From Henricia sp. BOLD:AAB3569 (lineage: Eukaryota > Echinodermata > Asteroidea > Spinulosida > Echinasteridae), in assembly GCA_037783545.1 (NCBI GenBank), contig JBBELK010000507.1:1-64000 (forward strand): a stretch of 64,000 nucleotides of DNA, in the 5' to 3' direction. A model generated the notes under the pieces. It did not search any database. It saw only the letters and a list, made by a program, of their open reading frames with translations, and was not told where the DNA came from. The stretch's first letter is position 1. Every line of letters begins with the position of its first letter. Positions 26,801-40,740 of the stretch are shown here, piece after piece. The position numbers and the translations under genes were made by a program.

Positions 26801-29676
26801 GGCTGCGTGGTTATTCCCCTAACCGTGGCTGTTGGGACACCCTGCGCATGCGCCGCGCTGGTGTACATTTGTACGGCCGTTGACTCACCCCAAATTGTGA
26901 CGGGAATTAGGTCAAAGTGTGTCCCAAATGCCGGCAAATTTGGAAATCAAGGAATTTTTCAACCAACTTCAAATTTTGCATGCTCCAAACTGTATATATT
27001 CCGCACTTGTCATGCAAAATTGACAGATTTTCGCTGGGAAATGACGGAGAAATTTCAGAGTTTAGGGAAAACGGAGCTCGGCTGCGTGGTTATTCCCCTA
27101 ACCGTGGCTGTTGGGACACCCTGCGCATGCGCCGCGCTGGTGTACATTTGTACGGCCGTTGACTCACCCCAGATTGTGACGGGAATTAGGTCAAAGTGTG
27201 TCCCAAATGCCGGCAAATTTGGAAATCAAGGAATTTTCCAACCAACTTCAAATTTTGCATGCTCCAAACTGTATATATTCCGCACTTGTCATGCAAAATT
27301 TACAGATTTTCGCTGGGAAATGACGGAGAAATTTCAGAGTTTAGGGAAAACGGAGCTCGGCTGCGTGGTTATTCCCCTAACCGTGGCTGTTGGGACACCC
27401 TGCGCCGCGCTGGTGTACATTTGTACGGCCGTTGACTCACCCCAGATTGTGACGGGAATTAGGTCAAAGTGTGTCCCAAATGCCGGCAAATTTGGAAATC
27501 AAGGAATTTTCCAACCAACTTCAAATTTTGCATGCTCCAAACTGTATATATTCCGCACTTGTCATGCAAAATTTACAGATTTTCGCTGGGAAATGACGGA
27601 GAAATTTCAGAGTTTAGGGAAAACGGAGCTCGGCTGCGTGGTTATTCCCCTAACCGTGGCTGTTGGGACACCCTGCGCCGCGCTGGTGTACATTTGTACG
27701 GCCGTTGACTCACCCCAGATTGTGACGGGAATTAGGTCAAAGTGTGTCCCAAATGCCGGCAAATTTGGAAATCAAGGAATTTTCCAACCAACTTCAAATT
27801 TTGCATGCTCCAAACTGTATATATTCCGCACTTGTCATGCAAAATTGACAGATTTTCGCTGGGAAATGACGGAGAAATTTCAGAGTTTAGGGAAAACGGA
27901 GCTCGTCTGCGTGGTTATTCCCCTAACCGTGGCTGTTGGGACACCCTGCGCCGCGCTGGTGTACATTTGTACGGCCGTTGACTCACCCCAGATTGTGACG
28001 GGAATTAGGTCAAAGTGTGTCCCAAATGCCGGCAAATTTGGAAATCAAGGAATTTTCCAACCAACTTCAAAATTTGCATGCTCCAAACTGTATATATTCC
28101 GCACTTGTCATGCAAAATTGACAGATTTTCGCTGGGAAATGACGGAGAAATTTCAGAGTTTAGGGAAAACGGAGCTCGTCTGCGTGGTTATTCCCCTAAC
28201 CGTGGCTGTTGGGACACCCTGCGCCGCGCTGGTGTACATTTGTACGGCCGTTGACTCACCCCAGATTGTGACGGGAATTAGGTCAAAGTGTGTCCCAAAT
28301 GCCGGCAAATTTGGAAATCAAGGAATTTTCCAACCAACTTCAAATTTTGCATGCTCCAAATTGTATATATTCCGCACTTGTCATGCAAAATTGACAGATT
28401 TTCGATGGGAAATGACGGAGAAATTTCAGAGTTTAGGGAAAACGGAGCTCGTCTGCGTGGTTATTCCCCTAACCGTGGCTGTTGGGACACCCTGCGCCGC
28501 GCTGGTGTACATTTGTACGGCCGTTGACTCACCCCAGATTGTGACGGGAATTAGGTCAAAGTGTGTCCCAAATGCCGGCAAACTTGGAAATCAAGGAATT
28601 TTCCAACCAACTTCAAATTTTGCATGCTCCAAACTGTATATATTCCGCACTTGTCATGCAAAATTGACAGATTTTCGCTGGGAAATGACGGAGAAATTTC
28701 AGAGTTTAGGGAAAACGGAGCTCGGCTGCGTGGTTATTCCCCTAACCGTGGCTGTTGGGACACCCTGCGCATGCGCCGCGCTGGTGTACATTTGTACGGC
28801 CGTTGACTCACCCCAGATTGTGACGGGAATTAGGTCAAAGTGTGTCCCAAATGCCGGCAAATTTGGAAATCAAGGAATTTTTCAACCAACTTCAAATTTT
28901 GCATGCTCCAAACTGTATATATTCCGCACTTGTCATGCAAAATTGACAGATTTTCGCTGGGAAATGACGGAGAAATTTCAGAGTTTAGGGAAAACGGAGC
29001 TCGGCTGCGTGGTTATTCCCCTAACCGTGGCTGATGGGACACCCTGCGCATGCGCCGCGCTGGTGTACATTTGTACGGCCGTTGACTCACCCCAGATTGT
29101 GACGGGAATTAGGTCAAAGTGTGTCCCAAATGCCGGCAAATTTGGAAATCAAGGAATTTTTCAACCAACTTCAAATTTTGCATGCTCCAAACTGTATATA
29201 TTCCGCACTTGTCATGCAAAATTGACAGATTTTCGCTGGGAAATGACGGAGAAATTTCAGAGTTTAGGGAAAACGGAGCTCGGCTGCGTGGTTATTCCCC
29301 TAACCGTGGCTGATGGGACACCCTGCGCATGCGCCGCGCTGGTGTACATTTGTACGGCCGTTGACTCACCCCAGATTGTGACGGGAATTAGGTCAAAGTG
29401 TGTCCCAAATGCCGGCAAATTTGGAAATCAAGGAATTGTCCAACCAACTTCAAATTTTGCATGCTCCAAACTGTATATATTCCGCACTTGTCATGCAAAA
29501 TTGACAGATTTTCGCTGGGAAATGACGGAGACATTTCAGAGTTTAGGGAAAACGGAGCTCGGCTGCGTGGTTATTCCCCTAACCGTGGCTGTTGGGACAC
29601 CCTGCGCATGCGCCGCGCTGGTGTACATTTGTACGGCCGTTGACTCACCCCAGATTGTGACGGGAATTAGGTCAAA
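20857..29676 (+). repeat. Near-perfect 4,410-bp tandem duplication (16 monomers x 2)
   Basis: 20,857-25,266 and 25,267-29,676 share the same sequence of long and short monomers and every private variant I checked, including GTTCCAAAC (21,201/25,611), TTCGATGGG (21,525/25,935), TTTCGGAG, TGCGTCGTT, GACAAATTTTC, CTCGTGTGC, CCCCAAATTG and CAAAATTTGC. The only differences I noticed are at 26,337 (A against C at 21,927) and 28,405 (A against C at 23,995). This is the youngest large duplication visible in the array. Confidence 0.92.
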
Positions 29677-30792
29677 GTGTGTCCCAAATGCCGGCAAATT
29701 TGGAAATCAAGGAATTTTCCAACCAACTTCAAATTTTGCATGCTCCAAACTGTATATATTCCGCACTTGTCATGCAAAATTGACAGATTTTCGCTGGGAA
29801 ATGACGGAGAAATTTCAGAGTTTAGGGAAAACGGAGCTCGGCTGCGTGGTTATTCCCCTAACCGTGGCTGTTGGGACACCCTGCGCATGCGCCGCGCTGG
29901 TGTACATTTGTACGGCCGTTGACTCACCCCAGATTGTGACGGGAATTAGGTCAAAGTGTGTCCCAAATGCCGGCAAATTTGGAAATCAAGGAATTTTTCA
30001 ACCAACTTCAAATTTTGCATGCTCCAAACTGTATATATTCCGCACTTGTCATGCAAAATTGACAGATTTTCGCTGGGAAATGACGGAGAAATTTCAGAGT
30101 TTAGGGAAAACGGAGCTCGGCTGCGTGGTTATTCCCCTAACCGTGGCTGATGGGACACCCTGCGCATGCGCCGCGCTGGTGTACATTTGTACGGCCGTTG
30201 ACTCACCCCAGATTGTGACGGGAATTAGGTCAAAGTGTGTCCCAAATGCCGGCAAATTTGGAAATCAAGGAATTTTTCAACCAACTTCAAATTTTGCATG
30301 CTCCAAACTGTATATATTCCGCACTTGTCATGCAAAATTGACAGATTTTCGCTGGGAAATGACGGAGAAATTTCAGAGTTTAGGGAAAACGGAGCTCGGC
30401 TGCGTGGTTATTCCCCTAACCGTGGCTGATGGGACACCCTGCGCATGCGCCGCGCTGGTGTACATTTGTACGGCCGTTGACTCACCCCAGATTGTGACGG
30501 GAATTAGGTCAAAGTGTGTCCCAAATGCCGGCAAATTTGGAAATCAAGGAATTGTCCAACCAACTTCAAATTTTGCATGCTCCAAACTGTATATATTCCG
30601 CACTTGTCATGCAAAATTGACAGATTTTCGCTGGGAAATGACGGAGACATTTCAGAGTTTAGGGAAAACGGAGCTCGGCTGCGTGGTTATTCCCCTAACC
30701 GTGGCTGTTGGGACACCCTGCGCATGCGCCGCGCTGGTGTACATTTGTACGGCCGTTGACTCACCCCAGATTGTGACGGGAATTAGGTCAAA
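28561..30792 (+). repeat. Higher-order duplication, 4 long monomers x 2 (1,116 bp)
   Basis: The four-monomer set of one ordinary monomer, two GCTGATGGG monomers and one GAATTGTCC/GAGACATTT monomer occurs at 28,561-29,676 and again at 29,677-30,792. The first monomer differs (AAACTTGG in the first copy only). Confidence 0.85.
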
Positions 30793-33000
30793 GTGTGTCC
30801 CAAATGCCGGCAAATTTGGAAATCAAGGAATTTTCCAACCAACTTCAAATTTTGCATGCTCCAAACTGTATATATTCCGCACTTGTCATGCAAAATTGAC
30901 AGATTTTCGCTGGGAAATGACGGAGAAATTTCAGAGTTTAGGGAAAACGGAGCTCGTCTGCGTGGTTATTCCCCTAACCGTGGCTGTTGGGACACCCTGC
31001 GCCGCGCTGGTGTACATTTGTACGGCCGTTGACTCACCCCAGATTGTGACGGGAATTAGGTCAAAGTGTGTCCCAAATGCCGGCAAATTTGGAAATCAAG
31101 GAATTTTCCAACCAACTTCAAATTTTGCATGCTCCAAACTGTATATATTCCGCACTTGTCATGCAAAATTGACAGATTTTCGCTGGGAAATGACGGAGAA
31201 ATTTCAGAGTTTAGGGAAAACGGAGCTCGGCTGCGTGGTTATTCCCCTAACCGTGGCTGTTGGGACACCCTGCGCATGCGCCGCGCTGGTGTACATTTGT
31301 ACGGCCGTTGACTCACCCCAGATTGTGACGGGAATTAGGTCAAAGTGTGTCCCAAATGCCGGCAAATTTGGAAATCAAGGAATTTTTCAACCAACTTCAA
31401 ATTTTGCATGCTCCAAACTGTATATATTCCGCACTTGTCATGCAAAATTGACAGATTTTCGCTGGGAAATGACGGAGAAATTTCAGAGTTTAGGGAAAAC
31501 GGAGCTCGGCTGCGTGGTTATTCCCCTAACCGTGGCTGATGGGACACCCTGCGCATGCGCCGCGCTGGTGTACATTTGTACGGCCGTTGACTCACCCCAG
31601 ATTGTGACGGGAATTAGGTCAAAGTGTGTCCCAAATGCCGGCAAATTTGGAAATCAAGGAATTTTTCAACCAACTTCAAATTTTGCATGCTCCAAACTGT
31701 ATATATTCCGCACTTGTCATGCAACATTGACAGATTTTCGCTGGGAAATGACGGAGAAATTTCAGAGTTTAGGGAAAACGGAGCTCGGCTGCGTGGTTAT
31801 TCCCCTAACCGTGGCTGATGGGACACCCTGCGCATGCGCCGCGCTGGTGTACATTTGTACGGCCGTTGACTCACCCCAGATTGTGACGGGAATTAGGTCA
31901 AAGTGTGTCCCAAATGCCGGCAAATTTGGAAATCAAGGAATTTTCCAACCAACTTCAAATTTTGCATGCTCCAAACTGTATATATTCCGCACTTGTCATG
32001 CAAAATTGATAGATTTTCGCTGGGAAATGACGGAGAAATTTCAGAGTTTAGGGAAAACGGAGCTCGGCTGCGTGGTTATTCCCCTAACCGTGGCTGTTGG
32101 GACACCCTGCGCATGCGCCGCGCTGGTGTACATTTGTACGGCCGTTGACTCACCCCAGATTGTGACGGGAATTAGGTCAAAGTGTGTCCCAAATGCCGGC
32201 AAATTTGGAAATCAAGGAATTTTCCAACCAACTTCAAATTGTGCATGCTCCAAACTGTATATATTCCGCACTTGTCATGCAAAATTGACAGATTTTCGCT
32301 GGGAAATGACGGAGAAATTTCAGAGTTTAGGGAAAACGGAGCTCGGCTGCGTGGTTATTCCCCTAACCGTGGCTGTTGGGACACCCTGCGCCGCGCTGGT
32401 GTACATTTGTACGGCCGTTGACTCACCCCAGATTGTGACGGGAATTAGGTCAAAGTGTGTCCCAAATGCCGGCAAATTTGGAAATCAAGGAATTTTCCAA
32501 CCAACTTCAAATTTTGCGTGCTCCAAACTGTATATATTCCGCACTTGTCATGCAAAATTTACAGATTTTCGCTGGGAAATGACGGAGAAATGTCAGAGTT
32601 TAGGGAAAACGGAGCTCGGCTGCGTGGTTATTCCCCTAACCGTGGCTGTTGGGACACCCTGCGCCGCGCTGGTGTACATTTGTACGGCCGTTGACTCACC
32701 CCAGATTGTGACGGGAATTAGGTCAAAGTGTGTCCCAAATGCCGGCAAATTTGGAAATCAAGGAATTTTCCAACCAACTTCAAATTTTGCGTGCTCCAAA
32801 CTGTATATATTCCGCACTTGTCATGCAAAATTTACAGATTTTCGCTGGGAAATGACGGAGAAATGTCAGAGTTTAGGGAAAACGGAGCTCGGCTGCGTGG
32901 TTATTCCCCTAACCGTGGCTGTTGGGACACCCTGCGCCGCGCTGGTGTACATTTGTACGGCCGTTGACTCACCCCAGATTGTGACGGGAATTAGGTCAAA

Positions 33001-36000
33001 GTGTGTCCCAAATGCCGGCAAATTTGGAAATCAAGGAATTTTCCAACCAACTTCAAATTTTGCATGCTCCAAACTGTATATATTCCGCACTTGTCATGCA
33101 AAATTTACAGATTTTCGCTGGGAAATGACGGAGAAATGTCAGAGTTTAGGGAAAACGGAGCTCGGCTGCGTGGTTATTCCCCTAACCGTGGCTGTTGGGA
33201 CACCCTGCGCCGCGCTGGTGTACATTTGTACGGCCGTTGACTCACCCCAGATTGTGACGGGAATTAGGTCAAAGTGTGTCCCAAATGCCGGCAAATTTGG
33301 AAATCAAGGAATTTTCCAACCAACTTCAAATTTTGCATGCTCCAAACTGTATATATTCCGCACTTGTCATGCAAAATTTACAGATTTTCGCTGGGAAATG
33401 ACGGAGAAATTTCAGAGTTTAGGGAAAACGGAGCTCGGCTGCGTGGTTATTCCCCTAACCGTGGCTGTTGGGACACCCTGCGCCGCGCTGGTGTACATTT
33501 GTACGGCCGTTGACTCACCCCAGATTGTGACGGGAATTAGGTCAAAGTGTGTCCCAAATGCCGGCAAATTTGGAAATCAAGGAATTTTCCAACCAACTTC
33601 AAATTTTGCATGCTCCAAACTGTATATATTCCGCACTTGTCATGCAAAATTGACAGATTTTCGCTGGGAAATGACGGAGAAATTTCAGAGTTTAGGGAAA
33701 ACGGAGCTCGTCTGCGTGGTTATTCCCCTAACCGTGGCTGTTGGGACACCCTGCGCCGCGCTGGTGTACATTTGTACGGCCGTTGACTCACCCCAGATTG
33801 TGACGGGAATTAGGTCAAAGTGTGTCCCAAATGCCGGCAAATTTGGAAATCAAGGAATTTTCCAACCAACTTCAAATTTTGCATGCTCCAAACTGTATAT
33901 ATTCCGCACTTGTCATGCAAAATTGACAGATTTTCGCTGGGAAATGACGGAGAAATTTCAGAGTTTAGGGAAAACGGAGCTCGTCTGCGTGGTTATTCCC
34001 CTAACCGTGGCTGTTGGGACACCCTGCGCCGCGCTGGTGTACATTTGTACGGCCGTTGACTCACCCCAGATTGTGACGGGAATTAGGTCAAAGTGTGTCC
34101 CAAATGCCGGCAAATTTGGAAATCAAGGAATTTTCCAACCAACTTCAAATTTTGCATGCTCCAAATTGTATATATTCCGCACTTGTCATGCAAAATTGAC
34201 AGATTTTCGCTGGGAAATGACGGAGAAATTTCAGAGTTTAGGGAAAACGGAGCTCGTCTGCGTGGTTATTCCCCTAACCGTGGCTGTTGGGACACCCTGC
34301 GCCGCGCTGGTGTACATTTGTACGGCCGTTGACTCACCCCAGATTGTGACGGGAATTAGGTCAAAGTGTGTCCCAAATGCCGGCAAACTTGGAAATCAAG
34401 GAATTTTCCAACCAACTTCAAATTTTGCATGCTCCAAACTGTATATATTCCGCACTTGTCATGCAAAATTGACAGATTTTCGCTGGGAAATGACGGAGAA
34501 ATTTCAGAGTTTAGGGAAAACGGAGCTCGGCTGCGTGGTTATTCCCCTAACCGTGGCTGTTGGGACACCCTGCGCATGCGCCGCGCTGGTGTACATTTGT
34601 ACGGCCGTTGACTCACCCCAGATTGTGACGGGAATTAGGTCAAAGTGTGTCCCAAATGCCGGCAAATTTGGAAATCAAGGAATTTTTCAACCAACTTCAA
34701 ATTTTGCATGCTCCAAACTGTATATATTCCGCACTTGTCATGCAAAATTGACAGATTTTCGCTGGGAAATGACGGAGAAATTTCAGAGTTTAGGGAAAAC
34801 GGAGCTCGGCTGCGTGGTTATTCCCCTAACCGTGGCTGATGGGACACCCTGCGCATGCGCCGCGCTGGTGTACATTTGTACGGCCGTTGACTCACCCCAG
34901 ATTGTGACGGGAATTAGGTCAAAGTGTGTCCCAAATGCCGGCAAATTTGGAAATCAAGGAATTTTTCAACCAACTTCAAATTTTGCATGCTCCAAACTGT
35001 ATATATTCCGCACTTGTCATGCAAAATTGACAGATTTTCGCTGGGAAATGACGGAGAAATTTCAGAGTTTAGGGAAAACGGAGCTCGGCTGCGTGGTTAT
35101 TCCCCTAACCGTGGCTGATGGGACACCCTGCGCATGCGCCGCGCTGGTGTACATTTGTACGGCCGTTGACTCACCCCAGATTGTGACGGGAATTAGGTCA
35201 AAGTGTGTCCCAAATGCCGGCAAATTTGGAAATCAAGGAATTGTCCAACCAACTTCAAATTTTGCATGCTCCAAACTGTATATATTCCGCACTTGTCATG
35301 CAAAATTGACAGATTTTCGCTGGGAAATGACGGAGACATTTCAGAGTTTAGGGAAAACGGAGCTCGGCTGCGTGGTTATTCCCCTAACCGTGGCTGTTGG
35401 GACACCCTGCGCATGCGCCGCGCTGGTGTACATTTGTACGGCCGTTGACTCACCCCAGATTGTGACGGGAATTAGGTCAAAGTGTGTCCCAAATGCCGGC
35501 AAATTTGGAAATCAAGGAATTTTCCAACCAACTTCAAATTTTGCATGCTCCAAACTGTATATATTCCGCACTTGTCATGCAAAATTTACAGATTTTCGCT
35601 GGGAAATGACGGAGAAATGTCAGAGTTTAGGGAAAACGGAGCTCGGCTGCGTGGTTATTCCCCTAACCGTGGCTGTTGGGACACCCTGCGCCGCGCTGGT
35701 GTACATTTGTACGGCCGTTGACTCACCCCAGATTGTGACGGGAATTAGGTCAAAGTGTGTCCCAAATGCCGGCAAATTTGGAAATCAAGGAATTTTCCAA
35801 CCAACTTCAAATTTTGCATGCTCCAAACTGTATATATTCCGCACTTGTCATGCAAAATTTACAGATTTTCGCTGGGAAATGACGGAGAAATTTCAGAGTT
35901 TAGGGAAAACGGAGCTCGGCTGCGTGGTTATTCCCCTAACCGTGGCTGTTGGGACACCCTGCGCCGCGCTGGTGTACATTTGTACGGCCGTTGACTCACC

Positions 36001-37962
36001 CCAGATTGTGACGGGAATTAGGTCAAAGTGTGTCCCAAATGCCGGCAAATTTGGAAATCAAGGAATTTTCCAACCAACTTCAAATTTTGCATGCTCCAAA
36101 CTGTATATATTCCGCACTTGTCATGCAAAATTGACAGATTTTCGCTGGGAAATGACGGAGAAATTTCAGAGTTTAGGGAAAACGGAGCTCGTCTGCGTGG
36201 TTATTCCCCTAACCGTGGCTGTTGGGACACCCTGCGCCGCGCTGGTGTACATTTGTACGGCCGTTGACTCACCCCAGATTGTGACGGGAATTAGGTCAAA
36301 GTGTGTCCCAAATGCCGGCAAATTTGGAAATCAAGGAATTTTCCAACCAACTTCAAATTTTGCATGCTCCAAACTGTATATATTCCGCACTTGTCATGCA
36401 AAATTGACAGATTTTCGCTGGGAAATGACGGAGAAATTTCAGAGTTTAGGGAAAACGGAGCTCGTCTGCGTGGTTATTCCCCTAACCGTGGCTGTTGGGA
36501 CACCCTGCGCCGCGCTGGTGTACATTTGTACGGCCGTTGACTCACCCCAGATTGTGACGGGAATTAGGTCAAAGTGTGTCCCAAATGCCGGCAAATTTGG
36601 AAATCAAGGAATTTTCCAACCAACTTCAAATTTTGCATGCTCCAAATTGTATATATTCCGCACTTGTCATGCAAAATTGACAGATTTTCGCTGGGAAATG
36701 ACGGAGAAATTTCAGAGTTTAGGGAAAACGGAGCTCGTCTGCGTGGTTATTCCCCTAACCGTGGCTGTTGGGACACCCTGCGCCGCGCTGGTGTACATTT
36801 GTACGGCCGTTGACTCACCCCAGATTGTGACGGGAATTAGGTCAAAGTGTGTCCCAAATGCCGGCAAACTTGGAAATCAAGGAATTTTCCAACCAACTTC
36901 AAATTTTGCATGCTCCAAACTGTATATATTCCGCACTTGTCATGCAAAATTGACAGATTTTCGCTGGGAAATGACGGAGAAATTTCAGAGTTTAGGGAAA
37001 ACGGAGCTCGGCTGCGTGGTTATTCCCCTAACCGTGGCTGTTGGGACACCCTGCGCATGCGCCGCGCTGGTGTACATTTGTACGGCCGTTGACTCACCCC
37101 AGATTGTGACGGGAATTAGGTTAAAGTGTGTCCCAAATGCCGGCAAATTTGGAAATCAAGGAATTTTTCAACCAACTTCAAATTTTGCATGCTCCAAACT
37201 GTATATATTCCGCACTTGTCATGCAAAATTGACAGATTTTCGCTGGGAAATGACGGAGAAATTTCAGAGTTTAGGGAAAACGGAGCTCGGCTGCGTGGTT
37301 ATTCCCCTAACCGTGGCTGATGGGACACCCTGCGCATGCGCCGCGCTGGTGTACATTTGTACGGCCGTTGACTCACCCCAGATTGTGACGGGAATTAGGT
37401 CAAAGTGTGTCCCAAATGCCGGCAAATTTGGAAATCAAGGAATTTTTCAACCAACTTCAAATTTTGCATGCTCCAAACTGTATATATTCCGCACTTGTCA
37501 TGCAAAATTGACAGATTTTCGCTGGGAAATGACGGAGAAATTTCAGAGTTTAGGGAAAACGGAGCTCGGCTGCGTGGTTATTCCCCTAACCGTGGCTGAT
37601 GGGACACCCTGCGCATGCGCCGCGCTGGTGTACATTTGTACGGCCGTTGACTCACCCCAGATTGTGACGGGAATTAGGTCAAAGTGTGTCCCAAATGCCG
37701 GCAAATTTGGAAATCAAGGAATTGTCCAACCAACTTCAAATTTTGCATGCTCCAAACTGTATATATTCCGCACTTGTCATGCAAAATTGACAGATTTTCG
37801 CTGGGAAATGACGGAGACATTTCAGAGTTTAGGGAAAACGGAGCTCGGCTGCGTGGTTATTCCCCTAACCGTGGCTGTTGGGACACCCTGCGCATGCGCC
37901 GCGCTGGTGTACATTTGTACGGCCGTTGACTCACCCCAGATTGTGACGGGAATTAGGTCAAA
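33001..37962 (+). repeat. Higher-order tandem duplication, 9 monomers x 2 (2,481 bp)
   Basis: 33,001-35,481 and 35,482-37,962 carry the same nine monomers in the same order: a GAGAAATGTC monomer, one ordinary monomer, three CTCGTCTGC monomers, the AAACTTGG monomer, two GCTGATGGG monomers and the GAATTGTCC/GAGACATTT monomer. A difference seen is T at 37,122 (AGGTTAAAG). Confidence 0.88.
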
Positions 37963-40740
37963 GTGTGTCCCAAATGCCGGCAAATTTGGAAATCAAGGAA
38001 TTTTCCAACCAACTTCAAATTTTGCATGCTCCAAACTGTATATATTCCGCACTTGTCATGCAAAATTGACAGATTTTCGCTGGGAAATGACGGAGAAATT
38101 TCAGAGTTTAGGGAAAACGGAGCTCGTCTGCGTGGTTATTCCCCTAACCGTGGCTGTTGGGACACCCTGCGCCGCGCTGGTGTACATTTGTACGGCCGTT
38201 GACTCACCCCAGATTGTGACGGGAATTAGGTCAAAGTGTGTCCCAAATGCCGGCAAATTTGGAAATCAAGGAATTTTCCAACCAACTTCAAATTTTGCAT
38301 GCTCCAAACTGTATATATTCCGCACTTGTCATGCAAAATTGACAGATTTTCGCTGGGAAATGACGGAGAAATTTCAGAGTTTAGGGAAAACGGAGCTCGG
38401 CTGCGTGGTTATTCCCCTAACCGTGGCTGTTGGGACACCCTGCGCATGCGCCGCGCTGGTGTACATTTGTACGGCCGTTGACTCACCCCAGATTGTGACG
38501 GGAATTAGGTCAAAGTGTGTCCCAAATGCCGGCAAATTTGGAAATCAAGGAATTTTTCAACCAACTTCAAATTTTGCATGCTCCAAACTGTATATATTCC
38601 GCACTTGTCATGCAAAATTGACAGATTTTCGCTGGGAAATGACGGAGAAATTTCAGAGTTTAGGGAAAACGGAGCTCGGCTGCGTGGTTATTCCCCTAAC
38701 CGTGGCTGATGGGACACCCTGCGCATGCGCCGCGCTGGTGTACATTTGTACGGCCGTTGACTCACCCCAGATTGTGACGGGAATTAGGTCAAAGTGTGTC
38801 CCAAATGCCGGCAAATTTGGAAATCAAGGAATTTTTCAACCAACTTCAAATTTTGCATGCTCCAAACTGTATATATTCCGCACTTGTCATGCAAAATTGA
38901 CAGATTTTCGCTGGGAAATGACGGAGAAATTTCAGAGTTTAGGGAAAACGGAGCTCGGCTGCGTGGTTATTCCCCTAACCGTGGCTGATGGGACACCCTG
39001 CGCATGCGCCGCGCTGGTGTACATTTGTACGGCCGTTGACTCACCCCAGATTGTGACGGGAATTAGGTCAAAGTGTGTCCCAAATGCCGGCAAATTTGGA
39101 AATCAAGGAATTTTCCAACCAACTTCAAATTTTGCATGCTCCAAACTGTATATATTCCGCACTTGTGATGCAAAATTGACAGATTTTCGCTGGGAAATGA
39201 CGGAGACATTTCAGAGTTTAGGGAAAACGGAGCTCGGCTGCGTGGTTATTCCCCTAACCGTGGCTGTTGGGACACCCTGCGCATGCGCCGCGCTGGTGTA
39301 CATTTGTACGGCCGTTGACTCACCCCAGATTGTGACGGGAATTAGGTCAAAGTGTGTCCCAAATGCCGGCAAATTTGGAAATCAAGGAATTTTCCAACCA
39401 ACTTCAAATTTTGCATGCTCCAAACTGTATATATTCCGCACTTGTCATGCAAAATTGACAGATTTTCGCTGGGAAATGACGGAGAAATTTCAGAGTTTAG
39501 GGAAAACGGAGCTCGTCTGCGTGGTTATTCCCCTAACCGTGGCTGTTGGGACACCCTGCGCCGCGCTGGTGTACATTTGTACGGCCGTTGACTCACCCCA
39601 GATTGTGACGGGAATTAGGTCAAAGTGTGTCCCAAATGCCGGCAAATTTGGAAATCAAGGAATTTTCCAACCAACTTCAAATTTTGCATGCTCCAAACTG
39701 TATATATTCCGCACTTGTCATGCAAAATTGACAGATTTTCGCTGGGAAATGACGGAGAAATTTCAGAGTTTAGGGAAAACGGAGCTCGGCTGCGTGGTTA
39801 TTCCCCTAACCGTGGCTGTTGGGACACCCTGCGCATGCGCCGCGCTGGTGTACATTTGTACGGCCGTTGACTCACCCCAGATTGTGACGGGAATTAGGTC
39901 AAAGTGTGTCCCAAATGCCGGCAAATTTGGAAATCAAGGAATTTTTCAACCAACTTCAAATTTTGCATGCTCCAAACTGTATATATTCCGCACTTGTCAT
40001 GCAAAATTGACAGATTTTCGCTGGGAAATGACGGAGAAATTTCAGAGTTTAGGGAAAACAGAGCTCGGCTGCGTGGTTATTCCCCTAACCGTGGCTGATG
40101 GGACACCCTGCGCATGCGCCGCGCTGGTGTACATTTGTACGGCCGTTGACTCACCCCAGATTGTGACGGGAATTAGGTCAAAGTGTGTCCCAAATGCCGG
40201 CAAATTTGGAAATCAAGGAATTTTTCAACCAACTTCAAATTTTGCATGCTCCAAACTGTATATATTCCGCACTTGTCATGCAAAATTGACAGATTTTCGC
40301 TGGGAAATGACGGAGAAATTTCAGAGTTTAGGGAAAACGGAGCTCGGCTGCGTGGTTATTCCCCTAACCGTGGCTGATGGGACACCCTGCGCATGCGCCG
40401 CGCTGGTGTACATTTGTACGGCCGTTGACTCACCCCAGATTGTGACGGGAATTAGGTCAAAGTGTGTCCCAAATGCCGGCAAATTTGGAAATCAAGGAAT
40501 TTTCCAACCAACTTCAAATTTTGCATGCTCCAAACTGTATATATTCCGCACTTGTCATGCAAAATTGATAGATTTTCGCTGGGAAATGACGGAGACATTT
40601 CAGAGTTTAGGGAAAACGGAGCTCGGCTGCGTGGTTATTCCCCTAACCGTGGCTGTTGGGACACCCTGCGCATGCGCCGCGCTGGTGTACATTTGTACGG
40701 CCGTTGACTCACCCCAGATTGTGACGGGAATTAGGTCAAA
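37963..40740 (+). repeat. Higher-order tandem duplication, 5 monomers x 2 (1,389 bp)
   Basis: 37,963-39,351 and 39,352-40,740 hold the order CTCGTCTGC monomer, ordinary long monomer, two GCTGATGGG monomers, then a variable fifth monomer. A third, more diverged copy lies at 30,793-32,181. Small private differences are present (GTGATGC near 39,167, AAAACAGAG near 40,059, TTGATAG near 40,568). Confidence 0.85.
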
